Below, piece by piece: positions 18,428 to 27,512 of a stretch of 46,422 bases of DNA. The DNA lies in the IMG/VR virus record IMGVR_UViG_3300035670_000369, positions 1-46,422 of that record. One strand, 5' to 3'. The DNA comes from a virus. Every line of letters starts with the position of its first letter. The first letter of the stretch is position 1. The notes beneath the pieces were generated by a model. That model saw only the letters and a list, made by a program, of their open reading frames with translations, had not been told where the DNA came from and did not search any database. The position numbers and the translations under genes are program-made.

Positions 18428-19426
18428 TTAAGTAGCTGTAGCAAGAACACCAACCAAGTCTGTTCCGGTTGAAGCTGCTCCATAAGTATAGAGAGCATCA
18501 TTACCAACAGCATCGGAGGCGAAGTTCGTACAACCGTAAGCCGCACAGTTGTGGAAAGCTAGAATTCCCTTCACGAGTGAAGCAGAAGTCTTAGCAGCCA
18601 CAGCTAGAGCAACACCACCAGCAGAGTCAATACTAGCCACGAAGGTACAGTTCTTGAACAAGTTCGAGAATAATACATCAGTGTTAGCAGCGGTTGAAAG
18701 CAAGGTAGCAGTTGTTTCACTGGAAGAAATTATAAAGTTACAATCAACCATTCGGTTAGATTTAAACTCTTGTGAAGTAGTTACTTGATCAATAGTAAAG
18801 ACTGAACGAGCAGCACTGGTCAAAAGTGTTTCTGTTCCGAATTCACAATTAATATAAGTAGCTGAATCTGAACCAGCTAATACTTCAGTGGCAGTAGTCT
18901 CATCGAGATTATCAGCGACACCGAAAGTAAAGCTACAGTTTTTATACAAGTTACCTTCACCACCTTCCTCAAGAACATGAAGAGCGGTGGCTTCAGTACC
19001 AATTTGTATAAACTTAATATTACGGAAGCTATTTCTAACTCCAGTAACCTTGATAACGTAAGCAGCAGTATCTGCTGTTGCGTTTTGGACCTTAGCACCT
19101 TGCTGAATTAAACGATCACCACCATCAAGACCAATCACGTGAATACGATTCTTTGCCCAAGCAATACCAGTAGACAATGAATGAGTACTGTTTGCTGAAA
19201 GGAAAATCACATCATTAGCGTTTGTGGTAGCAGCCGCGTAAGCAAGCTCTAAGGTTGAATATAATCGCACATTTCCATCCGGATCTGTGTTAACTATATC
19301 TTGAATTCTGTCGAAGTTAGCATCGGTTGATGGCATAACGACTAAGAATTTTCCGAAAGTTGTAAGACCATTTGCGATAGCAATGGCTTGCAACATTCCG
19401 TAACCACTATTTTTATTATAATTCAT
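18428..19426 (-). CDS. beta-helix virion protein (pectate-lyase-like fold)
   Basis: 332 aa from the ATG at 19426, chosen because its A-rich leader matches other starts here; GTG at 19477 or ATG at 19441 would add 17 or 5 residues. The middle is made of regular rungs (NSFRNIKFIQIGTEATALHV, LYKNCSFTFGV, ATYINCEFGTE, RMVDCNFIIS, FKNCTFVAS) typical of a right-handed parallel beta-helix. There is no catalytic signature. It follows the major capsid gene after a structured spacer, so a head fibre, decoration or tailspike is possible. Confidence 0.65.
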   Translation of the reverse strand: MNYNKNSGYGMLQAIAIANGLTTFGKFLVVMPSTDANFDRIQDIVNTDPDGNVRLYSTLELAYAAATTNANDVIFLSANSTHSLSTGIAWAKNRIHVIGLDGGDRLIQQGAKVQNATADTAAYVIKVTGVRNSFRNIKFIQIGTEATALHVLEEGGEGNLYKNCSFTFGVADNLDETTATEVLAGSDSATYINCEFGTETLLTSAARSVFTIDQVTTSQEFKSNRMVDCNFIISSSETTATLLSTAANTDVLFSNLFKNCTFVASIDSAGGVALAVAAKTSASLVKGILAFHNCAAYGCTNFASDAVGNDALYTYGAASTGTDLVGVLATAT

Positions 19427-19460
19427 TTTTATTGAGCGCATCAGATCCACCACCACCTCA

Positions 19461-19477
19461 GTGAATAAATTATTCAC
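19461..19477. repeat. 17-bp perfect palindrome at alternative start
   Basis: GTGAATAAATTATTCAC is an 8-bp inverted repeat around one central base. It overlaps the alternative GTG start of the beta-helix gene and is 34 bases upstream of the preferred ATG. It could be an operator or a small RNA hairpin. Confidence 0.6.
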
Positions 19478-19514
19478 CTAACCTTTTGCGCGAATTAAAC
19501 TATTAAATATCTAT

Positions 19515-19593
19515 CCTACACAGCTGGGAGGAGAGAACGTATTGGTGACGGGAAGAAACCAAACATTCTCTCGGCTCAGCCGTGTAGGCTGAG
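19515..19593 (-). promoter_or_regulatory. two-state structured spacer after the capsid gene
   Basis: Two foldings compete. Fold A pairs 19515-19521 with 19582-19588 (CCTACAC/GTGTAGG), 19523-19526 with 19577-19580 and 19531-19537 with 19566-19572 (GAGAGAA/TTCTCTC). Fold B is the compact hairpin 19575-19593 (CTCAGCC, five-base loop, GGCTGAG), which uses the same 3' strand. On the minus transcript, fold B forms first, seven bases after the capsid stop. The layout resembles an attenuator controlling how much message passes beyond the capsid gene. Confidence 0.6.
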
Positions 19594-19599
19594 GTCTAT

Positions 19600-20607
19600 T
19601 TAGGCAGTTGCGTCACCTTTTGACATGTGAATCCATTGAGCATTCACAATTGCAATACCATAACCAGCTCTCACTCCAAAGTTGAAATCATCAGTTGAGA
19701 ACTCTTCACCGTTATTACCTTGTGAAGGAGTCTTCAAACGAGCCTCTTCCCAAGTAAGAACGTGTGCAGTTGATTCTGCAGTAGAAGCAATACCCCAATA
19801 CTTAGCTTTGGTAGAATCTACCAAACCGTTAGCATCAGTAGCTACTAATGGAAGAATAACGTGCTTATACTTACCCTTGTAAACGTTTACAACACCAGAG
19901 TTATTTACATCTGGAGCAGCAACGCTTCGTAAGTATTCAAGTGCAGTATTAACAGTGTTTGGATCATCAGTGGTCCAAAGAACGTCAAAATTGACTCTTA
20001 CTTTCTCACCAAATTGATTAACAGAGTTTTCTACTGCTTGTTTCTCCATCAACTCAAGAGCACCTCTTGAAAGTTGTGGGTTGTTTGCCAAGATGTTTCG
20101 GTATGTAGTAGCAGCGCTCTTAATAGTGTGAGCGGTGTAGAACAAAGCCAAAGTATCTCCAACAGCAACATCGACTGTATCACCATCCATATCTGTATAA
20201 GTCGTAGCTGCACCGAAAGTAATTCGGTGTTGTAAGTCTAATTCCTTTCTCTCCATGGCCTGATTAGCCAAGTTAGTGATGCGAGAAATAACATCAGAAT
20301 ATTTATTCTGAGTTCTCATTTCGTAGGTGATTCCGATATCAGTAGCCACACGATATGACTGAAGATTCTTTGAATAACCTTGCAACACCTTAGCTCTTTT
20401 AGCCTGATCTCCTTCTCCTTTCTTAGAAGCATACTTATTTAGATCAATTTCAGTATACTGTCTTATGTTACCAGTGTTTCCAGGAACTGACTCCATCTTG
20501 AAAAGACCAGAATTTGCAGCTGATTGGTCAACTGCCATCTTTGCTTTTTCGAAGATAACGTTAGCTAACTGGGTAAAGACCGGTAAACCTATGGTTGTTA
20601 ATTCCAT
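19600..20607 (-). CDS. major capsid protein (HK97-fold, Mu gpT-like)
   Basis: 335 aa. It begins ELTTIGLPVFTQLANVIFEK and contains QSYRVATDIGITYEMRTQNK and NQAMERKELDLQHRITFGAA, followed by an NNSGVVNVYKGKYKHVILPL-like strand; the helical and beta character and order are those of Mu-type major head subunits. Scaffold, portal and terminase lie upstream, a decoration protein directly before it, and structured spacers follow. It is expected to be the most abundant virion protein. No Shine-Dalgarno precedes the ATG; the leader is AT-rich. Confidence 0.85.
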   Translation of the reverse strand: MELTTIGLPVFTQLANVIFEKAKMAVDQSAANSGLFKMESVPGNTGNIRQYTEIDLNKYASKKGEGDQAKRAKVLQGYSKNLQSYRVATDIGITYEMRTQNKYSDVISRITNLANQAMERKELDLQHRITFGAATTYTDMDGDTVDVAVGDTLALFYTAHTIKSAATTYRNILANNPQLSRGALELMEKQAVENSVNQFGEKVRVNFDVLWTTDDPNTVNTALEYLRSVAAPDVNNSGVVNVYKGKYKHVILPLVATDANGLVDSTKAKYWGIASTAESTAHVLTWEEARLKTPSQGNNGEEFSTDDFNFGVRAGYGIAIVNAQWIHMSKGDATA

Positions 20608-20638
20608 AAAATTTTCGAATTAAATTAACTAATAAATA

Positions 20639-21064
20639 TTAGTTCACCTCTCCGGTAGCACCACCCAAGTTAAGGATGAAATGACCCTTAGTAGTTGAAA
20701 TAACTTTTACGACCTGAGCAGCATCATAAGTTGAAGCTCCTCTATTAATTGTCAAAGCATCAGTCAAGTCTACTAATAGACCAACATCAGCAGCAACAAG
20801 CCCAGATGTAACTGGGGCTTCCCACACAACATTTTTCTCGACAGGTACTTCAACAGGAACAGTCCTTGCGACTGCATAATCTGAATCAGTAGCAGCGATG
20901 GTCTTCCTAAGCACACCAACATGATTCAACGCAGCGGTTGAAGATGTAGCAGCAATAAGATAACCAGAGGAATAAGCAACAATCGATCCTTCTGCAATCG
21001 CTGTTGATACAGTGACAGGAAGATAAACGATCTTGGTCTTTCCAGCAACACGTTTGAATGCCAT
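20639..21064 (-). CDS. capsid decoration protein (DUF2190-like)
   Basis: 141 aa beta-rich protein, MAFKRVAGKTKIVYLPVTVS, with the 'set a value, then YSSGYLIAATSSTAALNHVG' pattern and the ending VISTTKGHFILNLGG that I associate with DUF2190/gpD-like head-stabilising proteins. Position immediately upstream of the major capsid gene (31-base spacer) supports this. It would bind the outside of the expanded head. Confidence 0.7.
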   Translation of the reverse strand: MAFKRVAGKTKIVYLPVTVSTAIAEGSIVAYSSGYLIAATSSTAALNHVGVLRKTIAATDSDYAVARTVPVEVPVEKNVVWEAPVTSGLVAADVGLLVDLTDALTINRGASTYDAAQVVKVISTTKGHFILNLGGATGEVN

Positions 21065-21194
21065 AATCTTATTTTATGATTAAAAAACTAATAAAGATTT
21101 TTCCCGTCTTTACTAGGTCGTTTTGACCAATTTACTCACTAGATACGCTAGTACGAAGAATAAATTGTTTTTTAACGCGGTTGTCTCCTCGATT

Positions 21195-21241
21195 ATGACT
21201 TGTGGTCATATCTCAGGGCTTGGTCGAAACAAGCACTGAGT
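21195..21241 (-). promoter_or_regulatory. tandem hairpins between small acidic gene and decoration gene
   Basis: Two stems lie back to back: TATGAC-TTGTG-GTCATA at about 21195-21212 and CTCAG/CTGAG plus GCTTG/CAAGC around a GTCGAAAC-type loop at about 21212-21241. They follow the 40-residue gene on the leftward message and lie in a 189-base gap before the decoration gene, so they may partially terminate or protect the capsid mRNA. No long U-run follows. Confidence 0.6.
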
Positions 21242-21253
21242 ATGCCCGCAAAT

Positions 21254-21376
21254 TTATGCGACAGTTTCTTCTGGGGCAGCAACTGGTGCCTCAGTAACTG
21301 GTTCGGCAACAACTTCTGGTGCTGGCGTTTCAACAACAGTCTCTGGAGCGGTTTCTACTTTTACTTCTTCTTCCAT
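21254..21376 (-). CDS. 40-aa acidic Pro/Glu/Val/Ala-rich protein
   Basis: Encodes MEEEVKVETAPETVVETPAP followed by EVVAEPVTEAPVAAPEETVA; strongly acidic and probably extended or unstructured. It sits between the capsid-decoration gene and two genes of unknown role, inside the head module. The biased but clean protein composition and good spacing to the next gene (12 bases) support a real gene. It may be a scaffold accessory or a head-internal peptide; unknown. Confidence 0.5.
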   Translation of the reverse strand: MEEEVKVETAPETVVETPAPEVVAEPVTEAPVAAPEETVA

Positions 21377-21388
21377 GTTTTTGTTTAA

Positions 21389-21787
21389 TTAGCTATTAAA
21401 TGGTGATGGTATTCCATCTTCTTTCTTTGATAATAACACTCTCTCTAAATTCATCATTGTCTGCTGATCGGCTTTTACACCCCACAGCTTTGTATTTCCA
21501 ACTTCCCTACTCTCATCTATACTCATTATAACACGCTGTGTTATAAAATCAATCTCAGAAATACGTACATTTGCATCACGCAACACTTTTAGGATTTCGG
21601 CAACTACTGGGAAACATCTTTTGTTTCGTAGTTCCGTTAAATCACACTGCTTATCGGTGATGGCTTCAGCAATTATCAACTTAGATAATTCCTCCGTACT
21701 TTTATCGGTAAAAGTAACCAAACATAAACCATTTTCATTTGGATCTCCTATCGACTCTACTTCTCTCTCTCCGTAATATCTTTTCAT
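21389..21787 (-). CDS. hypothetical head-module protein, 132 aa
   Basis: Not recognised. MKRYYGEREVESIGDPNENG then strands (LCLVTFTDKSTEELSKLII) and helices; the C-terminal end is LERVLLSKKEDGIPSPFNS. Its ATG shares a base with the stop of the next gene upstream (21787), so translation is coupled. Position between scaffold and capsid suggests head assembly. Confidence 0.6.
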   Translation of the reverse strand: MKRYYGEREVESIGDPNENGLCLVTFTDKSTEELSKLIIAEAITDKQCDLTELRNKRCFPVVAEILKVLRDANVRISEIDFITQRVIMSIDESREVGNTKLWGVKADQQTMMNLERVLLSKKEDGIPSPFNS

Positions 21788-22320
21788 TAGTTTAAATATT
21801 GGTGATCTACTTCTAATTCTCGACCATCGTCTAACATTTTTACTGTATAACGATATTGTTTTTCTCCGTTTAGACCTTCGCGTTCTGGAACCTCGGCAAT
21901 TTTTACCACATCAGCCTCAACTTTCTCGCGAATACGAGTAAATTGTGGAAGTGGTAAATCAATTGTTGAGCCATCTTCAAGTGTATAACAATGAATCTGT
22001 TTCTCAACCCAGTTTCCTTTATCAGATAAATCTTTATAGACCTCATCAATGATAGTCCTTGAATTTACAACCACCTTACCATTAAGTTTTGTTAACTTAA
22101 CCCGTGGAATAATTTTCTTTTTGGTCTTTGATTCAAATCTATCCTTCCTTCCTTCATCAGCCACATCAATGAGCATTTTTATTTTCTCATCTTTATCGGC
22201 ATTAGCTTTTTTCAAATCTTCCATTTCTGAAAGAATTTTTTCAAGCATAGTTTCTACCGCTGTCTTAGTGGCAGGTTTTGTCTCTTCAACTACTTTTTCC
22301 TCTTCATTTTTCTTTACCAT
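21787..22320 (-). CDS. hypothetical head-module protein, 177 aa
   Basis: The N-terminal 70 residues are charged and helical (EMEDLKKANADKDEKIKMLI); the C-terminal 110 residues are beta-rich (KVKLTKLNGKVVVNSRTIID-like; KQYRYTVKMLDDGRELEVDH). Coiled coil plus small beta domain, directly after the scaffold gene (five-base gap) and overlapping the next gene by one base. Possibly a scaffold-associated or head-closure protein; family not identified. Confidence 0.6.
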   Translation of the reverse strand: MVKKNEEEKVVEETKPATKTAVETMLEKILSEMEDLKKANADKDEKIKMLIDVADEGRKDRFESKTKKKIIPRVKLTKLNGKVVVNSRTIIDEVYKDLSDKGNWVEKQIHCYTLEDGSTIDLPLPQFTRIREKVEADVVKIAEVPEREGLNGEKQYRYTVKMLDDGRELEVDHQYLN

Positions 22321-22325
22321 AATTT

Positions 22326-22982
22326 TTATAGATTATAGGATGATTCAGCAGACTGATTTGGTTTAACCTTAAATGCAGGATTAGCCAAATCTTCGTCTTT
22401 GATATTCGCCCCGTACTTATTAAATTCTTCAGCGGCTGCTTTTACCTCTGGTGTTACTTCAGTTGGTGATGGTTTAGATGGTGTTCGTGAACCACTTGAT
22501 CCAGAACCTTGTACCTGTCTAATCACATCCTCATCAGCTCTACCACCAGTAGCTAGAATGTAAGCATCTTTCATTGCTTGCTCAATTTCTGCTTCTGTTT
22601 TTGCTTCACCCCTAACCTTATCAAACTGAAAGAGAATATTCTTTTTTAATTCCTCGTCTTTACCCGCATAAGCTTTTACGAGTCTTTCTTTTCTCTCCTC
22701 GGCAGCTTGTTTAGTTGCCTCTTCCATTGCTTGAACCTTTTGGCTTAGACTAGCAATTTCATCTTCCTTAGCTTTTTTTTCATCCTCTATTTTTTTCTTT
22801 TCTTCCTCTGTCTTTTTTCTCAGATTTCCAAAATTCAGATCTTTATCTTGGAATTCCTTAAGAGAAGCCTCCTTCTCTTCAAGCTGTTTTTTGATTTCAG
22901 CTGTCGCTTCTTCGGCTTTCTTAGCCGCTGCTTCGGCAACCTGCTTTTCAAATTCAGCTTTTTGCTCATCTGTCATTTCCAT
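22326..22982 (-). CDS. scaffolding protein
   Basis: 218 aa and nearly all charged helix: residues 5-110 form a long coiled coil (AEEATAEIKKQLEEKEASLK), a second helix follows (EELKKNILFQFDKVRGEAKT), then a Gly/Ser/Pro linker and a short helical tail. Composition, size and position between portal and major capsid genes are those of phage scaffolds, which line the procapsid and leave before packaging. No protease motif is present. Confidence 0.8.
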   Translation of the reverse strand: MEMTDEQKAEFEKQVAEAAAKKAEEATAEIKKQLEEKEASLKEFQDKDLNFGNLRKKTEEEKKKIEDEKKAKEDEIASLSQKVQAMEEATKQAAEERKERLVKAYAGKDEELKKNILFQFDKVRGEAKTEAEIEQAMKDAYILATGGRADEDVIRQVQGSGSSGSRTPSKPSPTEVTPEVKAAAEEFNKYGANIKDEDLANPAFKVKPNQSAESSYNL

Positions 22983-23091
22983 GTTTTTTATTTATTAATT
23001 AATAATACTGTTAACTGCAAGAGATGACGCGCTCTCACGACTCGCGATATTATCTAAAAATAAATTTAGATAAAAATCCGACCTTTATAAC

Positions 23092-23463
23092 CTATTGCGG
23101 AATAATTTCAAACTTATCAAATTTTTCCGCTGGCCTTATAGCCTGTAGGTGTTGATTGTGGTAATTTTCCATCTGCGTTTTAATTAAGTCTAAACCATTA
23201 ATTACTCCGCGCCCAACTAAACTTTGCTCCCATGTCAGAGCCTGCATTCCAATAAACTCTAATTGTGCCTGTATCATTCTTAATATTTCATTTTGAAATA
23301 CCGGATTAGCCCAAACCATTTCAGCATCCTGTAAATATTTTTTTCTATCTGATTCGCTTAATTTTTCAACCCAAATCAAATCTGATAAATCAATACTTCC
23401 AATTTGATGTCTATTTAAATCCACAACTGTCTTATTCTTTTTTGTTCCCGTACTTCTTGGCAT
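23092..23463 (-). CDS. hypothetical protein downstream of portal, 123 aa
   Basis: Basic N-terminus MPRSTGTKKNKTVVDLNRHQ, then a helical protein (WANPVFQNEILRMIQAQLEF; GRGVINGLDLIKTQMENYH). One base separates it from the portal stop, so it is probably co-translated. A head-tail connector or portal accessory is a reasonable guess; no family recognised. Confidence 0.6.
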   Translation of the reverse strand: MPRSTGTKKNKTVVDLNRHQIGSIDLSDLIWVEKLSESDRKKYLQDAEMVWANPVFQNEILRMIQAQLEFIGMQALTWEQSLVGRGVINGLDLIKTQMENYHNQHLQAIRPAEKFDKFEIIPQ

Positions 23464-23464
23464 T

Positions 23465-25453
23465 TTATTGATTTTCTAAAGTATTAACACTTGGTCTTCG
23501 TGGCTTACCAGCTTCGGTCATACTCTTGGGAAAGATAGAACCACGAGCTCCGTTCTGTCCCATCCCTGGAGTCTCAGTCATCTCTGGTGCTTCACCAAAC
23601 ATCTTGGTTGGATCTTCTCCCCAAACCGCAGCAAATCTCTCAGCCATGTGATCAAGTTGTACTTTTGGTCCAAAGAAATTAAGAGCAGTAGTAAGCATTT
23701 CCGAGAACAAAACTTTTGATAAGTCAGAGTTCTTTTTCTGTTTAGGATTAACCACTACATACCAAGTCATTTTGGCATACTTAATAATATCAGGATTGAT
23801 ATTTGTTATCCTTGTTGGTTTACCAGTTTGCTTTTTAATTTTTTCTTCCTTGCGATAAATATCAAGCGGGGTCATTTGCTCTTTAGTAACGTTCACCATC
23901 GAATAGCCCGGACCTTCTCCTTCAATATTTTTCTCAATACTGATACTGCGATATTTATTTTCTAAATATTTCTTTGAACCATCAACACTATCTTTAACAT
24001 TTACTCCGATTGGCTCAAACCAATTTTCCAATACGTTCCACATTCTTAATGTTCCGCACTTTACTTCGAGCATGGTGCATGCAAACACCGTAAGTGTTGT
24101 TAGAATATCAGCCTGGGTCTTAATATTATTTGACTGAGTAGCTGTGACACGATTAACCCCAATAGGGTTTTTTCCAGCTAGTGATCCAGATGGTACATCT
24201 TCTTCCATACCCTTTTGAATTTCCTGAATCATTGCCATTTCACTCTTGGTCATTCCCTGAGTTTCACCTAAGGCTGGAATTTTTGATGGATCTAAACCAT
24301 TGGTAATAGTGCCCGGCATGAATATCCTTGAAGAAAGAATCTGCCCAGTAAGATTTCCACGTGGTGGATTAAATGAGGCTTGAGTTTTAAGAATAGCGGT
24401 TCGATAAAACTCATTTAATAATGCCTCCTTATTTTTCATGATAGAACCGAGAGAGCGACCATAAGCAAAATGAGGAGATATCAACCACAACAATTGTGAC
24501 GTGATTGAATATTCAATTTCTTCCCCCCATTTTCTAATCATTGGCATACCCGCTGGGGTCATCAAGACTCCATTTAAGAAAATGGCATATTCATTTTTAA
24601 ATCGGTTTTGATATTTTACTACCTCAACATGGTTTTTCTTTAATTCTGTTATTGAAAAATTTCTATTATATTGAGACTCAGTTGGTGTCTGTTGTAAGTA
24701 AGTGACATCTTTGGAAACATGTTTCCATCTTTTCCAGTTACCATAAATTGATTCCGCTTCGGAATATGGAATTTGTTCTACCGTAAAAACATAAGGTTGT
24801 CTACGCATTTCTGGCTGAGTAATATCACCCAAGAAAACATTCTCTGGTACTAAAATATTTCTCGTTGGTAATGAATCAATTTTCTTTTTTCTGTTGGTCC
24901 ACTCAATTGAATCAATGTTTTTTCCATCGAAAGGTTTATTTAATTCTTTTTCGTGAATCCATTTTTCATACCAACACTCTTCCACAAAAACAGTTCCTTG
25001 TTCCAACAAAGAATATTGCCTTGCAAGTTTTCTTTCGTCATCATTGTCCAATTGGTCTGTCTTATAGATAATGTCCTCTATCCCTTGTCCGAGAGTAACC
25101 TCCTGTACTAGGTCTTGATTAAAAGCCATCACCTCAGGAGTAAGAGACATGTTGTTTATAAGAGACAAAATAGCTGTTAATTTTTGTCTAACAGTTCCGG
25201 TAACATAGGTAGTGTCTTGCTTATTACGTTTAGGAGTAATGAAAGCATTTGCGAGTTTACGATTACTTTCGGCGTACTCAGAAAAAGTTTGTCCGTCAAA
25301 TTCATCGTGGGCATTCTCGCGAGAATTACGAGCATCCATCATTTCTGTCAGTAATCTTCCTCTAAATTTTATTTCATCAACAGAATAATCAGGCGCAGGT
25401 GTCACTTGGACCTCAATATCAACATTTCCCGTGCTTGATTTTTGGGTTGGCAT
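23465..25453 (-). CDS. portal protein
   Basis: 662 aa. The order matches podovirus and Mu-type portals: an N-terminal helical region (FRGRLLTEMMDARNSRENAH), ARQYSLLEQGTVFVEECWYE, then the crown/stem segment where RTAILKTQASFNPPRGNLTG and SSRIFMPGTITNGLDPSKIP appear (approach to the stem, with a 'PGTI'-type turn), then KTQADILTTLTVFACTML helices. It forms the dodecameric entry channel at one capsid vertex. It follows the large terminase by 54 bases, with the scaffold and capsid genes downstream. Confidence 0.85.
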   Translation of the reverse strand: MPTQKSSTGNVDIEVQVTPAPDYSVDEIKFRGRLLTEMMDARNSRENAHDEFDGQTFSEYAESNRKLANAFITPKRNKQDTTYVTGTVRQKLTAILSLINNMSLTPEVMAFNQDLVQEVTLGQGIEDIIYKTDQLDNDDERKLARQYSLLEQGTVFVEECWYEKWIHEKELNKPFDGKNIDSIEWTNRKKKIDSLPTRNILVPENVFLGDITQPEMRRQPYVFTVEQIPYSEAESIYGNWKRWKHVSKDVTYLQQTPTESQYNRNFSITELKKNHVEVVKYQNRFKNEYAIFLNGVLMTPAGMPMIRKWGEEIEYSITSQLLWLISPHFAYGRSLGSIMKNKEALLNEFYRTAILKTQASFNPPRGNLTGQILSSRIFMPGTITNGLDPSKIPALGETQGMTKSEMAMIQEIQKGMEEDVPSGSLAGKNPIGVNRVTATQSNNIKTQADILTTLTVFACTMLEVKCGTLRMWNVLENWFEPIGVNVKDSVDGSKKYLENKYRSISIEKNIEGEGPGYSMVNVTKEQMTPLDIYRKEEKIKKQTGKPTRITNINPDIIKYAKMTWYVVVNPKQKKNSDLSKVLFSEMLTTALNFFGPKVQLDHMAERFAAVWGEDPTKMFGEAPEMTETPGMGQNGARGSIFPKSMTEAGKPRRPSVNTLENQ

Positions 25454-25507
25454 TTTTATTAAAATATTAAAGTTTATAAACTACTATCATTATATAATGT
25501 ATATTAT

Positions 25508-27067
25508 TTAAACGCAAGTGAACTTATCAAATGGTTCACCATCTTCTTGAATTTTTATTCCTCCAGCCACTCCAGCATACATCTGCATCTGCCAACAAAT
25601 AGAGAGAGCGATAACGGAATCCCAATGTTTGCCTTCTTCATCTTTGGTATTTGTCAAATCTTCTCGTAAATATGTCTTTAGTGATCTCAATAATTTCTCG
25701 TCTGGTACATTTAAACTTTTTTCCACAAAAGCAGAGTTCAGTGCCACTAGAGCTCTGGGCTTAGAAGCCATATTGGTATGCCAACCTAATTTATCTGTCT
25801 CAATATCATCCATCCTATCCTTCTTCACCTCTTTAAAAATATTATAATAAATATCCTTAAGTATAGCGATGGTTGTATTTCCTGGGTAATTTCTTTCTGG
25901 AGCCGCTATACAATTTCCAAACATCACCCCAGCCGACTTCACCACATGAGCAAACAAGTCTGGTGCTATCTTATCATTTTCATATATTGCTACCACTTCC
26001 GGCTTGGTATAATCATTCTCATCTTTAGCATCAAAATCAATTACCACGATTGATGCGTTATCTTTTCCAATACCATCTGAGGCATCTGCCGCTAAGGCGT
26101 ATCTATGGTTGGGTTTATAGTCAGCATAGTATCTCCAATTACCAATTACCTCTTTTGGTGGTCTAACTTTCATCGCTTCCAACGCTTCTTGATCGAAGAA
26201 CTTATCACCAGCCGCTTCGAATGCTTCTTCCGGTGTTGTTGGATATTCACGGTGCAATCGTGCCCAGCTCTTATTCACCGACAACCAACGATAGTAATAA
26301 TAAGTAATTTCTATATCAGTTAGGTTGTGCTTCTTCTGATATTCCTGAAAATCCTTTGGCAGAGTCTTTGGATCTTCAGGTATAATCTTTGACAGCTCAG
26401 CATCATCCCACTGCCAGTTATAGAAGTGAGCCTTATATTGCACCGGTAGTGTCGGTTCTCCGTGATTCCATGCTTCCCAGAACATATCATGAAAGTCCCC
26501 CCTATCCTCCTCCGCTGTGGACTCAATATCTACCCGACCACCATCAATGGGAATGGCTGGTATATCTCCTGTAATAACTTCATCCGCATCCTTGTCTGAG
26601 TTTTTACAGATTTTTGCAAACTCCGACACGTGCAGTCGCGTATAAGTACCACCACGACCATGAAGTCGCACCGTTACTGAGGAAGTTGTGCCATCACCCC
26701 AGTTAAATTTGATTTTATTAGCCCTATCCGCCTCAAGAACGTAAAGTTCCTTCAATTCTTCAGGGAAGTTGTTCCACGCATAGGTAATTTTCGAGTCAAA
26801 AATATCTTTTTGCGATATTTCATCGTAAGATCTCATCAAAATGTCAGTTCCAGGAACAAAAAGTGCATCATCAAGTGCATCAATGGCTTCATAAGTTGTG
26901 AATCCTAATTGACGGCTTTTAAGAATAATATTACGGTTGTGTTTGTTCTGGTGAAAGTGTTCTTGAGCTCGGTTTAGACGAAAAGTCACCATCTCACCCT
27001 GCTTGTTACGGATGCGATACAGATGATTTAAGCGCCATAGTTTATCTTGTATGCGATTATCTGCCAT
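25508..27067 (-). CDS. terL: terminase large subunit
   Basis: 519 aa from ATG at 27067, which overlaps the small-terminase stop by 11 bases; an upstream ATG at 27115 would overlap it by 59. ATPase: SRQLGFTT (51-58) is the terminase Walker A variant, TRLHVSEFAKI (about 143-153) Walker B, IESTAEEDRG (181-190) the coupling motif. Nuclease: YALAADASDGIGKDNASIVV begins the RNase-H-like domain, with later acidic residues (KKDRMDDIETDKLGWHT). It cuts and pumps DNA into the procapsid. The circular assembly suits headful packaging but does not prove it. Confidence 0.93.
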   Translation of the reverse strand: MADNRIQDKLWRLNHLYRIRNKQGEMVTFRLNRAQEHFHQNKHNRNIILKSRQLGFTTYEAIDALDDALFVPGTDILMRSYDEISQKDIFDSKITYAWNNFPEELKELYVLEADRANKIKFNWGDGTTSSVTVRLHGRGGTYTRLHVSEFAKICKNSDKDADEVITGDIPAIPIDGGRVDIESTAEEDRGDFHDMFWEAWNHGEPTLPVQYKAHFYNWQWDDAELSKIIPEDPKTLPKDFQEYQKKHNLTDIEITYYYYRWLSVNKSWARLHREYPTTPEEAFEAAGDKFFDQEALEAMKVRPPKEVIGNWRYYADYKPNHRYALAADASDGIGKDNASIVVIDFDAKDENDYTKPEVVAIYENDKIAPDLFAHVVKSAGVMFGNCIAAPERNYPGNTTIAILKDIYYNIFKEVKKDRMDDIETDKLGWHTNMASKPRALVALNSAFVEKSLNVPDEKLLRSLKTYLREDLTNTKDEEGKHWDSVIALSICWQMQMYAGVAGGIKIQEDGEPFDKFTCV

Positions 27068-27512
27068 TTCTTTTTTCAATATCATCAAGTATATCAGAGA
27101 TTGAGCGCTTACCACTAATTTTTTCCTCTAACTTCTTCTTTTTGCGTTCTTCCTCAGTAAGGGCTTTCTGAATATCAATATACCCAAAGTGATTTTTGAG
27201 TAGGAGCATACCGGTTGAGCGATCCATGGACTTGTTATACATCCGCTCGATGAGATCTGCTTCACATCTGCCTTTAGCATTTTCCAACAGAGAAGCATGT
27301 GGACCATCGTGTGGGTAGAGAAGTAAATCCTTAAGGGTCACTCCTAGAGCCATAGCGAGCCCTGTGAGCGTAAAAGGACGTGGTTGTGGGTGTTCTGTCG
27401 TTTGTACCTTCTGATTCTCAAAATAGGTGATAATTTGACGTCTTAGGAGCTCATAGGGTCTGGAGTTAAGGTCTTCTATGTTTGCTGAAAGTTTTGTTTC
27501 GGATGACCCCAT
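27057..27512 (-). CDS. terS: terminase small subunit (gp3-package-like)
   Basis: 151 aa. FTLTGLAMALGVTLKDLLLY is a helix-turn-helix-like DNA-recognition unit, followed by LLENAKGRCEADLIERMYNK and MDRSTGMLLLKNHFGYIDIQ, the helical oligomerisation part with the usual 'ALKNxFGY.DKQ' ending; the C-terminus is charged. It should recognise the packaging start and recruit the large subunit, whose gene begins within its last codons. It overlaps the preceding HTH gene by 37 bases. Confidence 0.85.
   Translation of the reverse strand: MGSSETKLSANIEDLNSRPYELLRRQIITYFENQKVQTTEHPQPRPFTLTGLAMALGVTLKDLLLYPHDGPHASLLENAKGRCEADLIERMYNKSMDRSTGMLLLKNHFGYIDIQKALTEEERKKKKLEEKISGKRSISDILDDIEKRNGR

Noticed and set aside
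22049-22366. 105-codon frame opposite the head-module genes
   Set aside because: Antisense to two well-supported genes; Ser/Phe-rich composition is the mirror of their charged codons.
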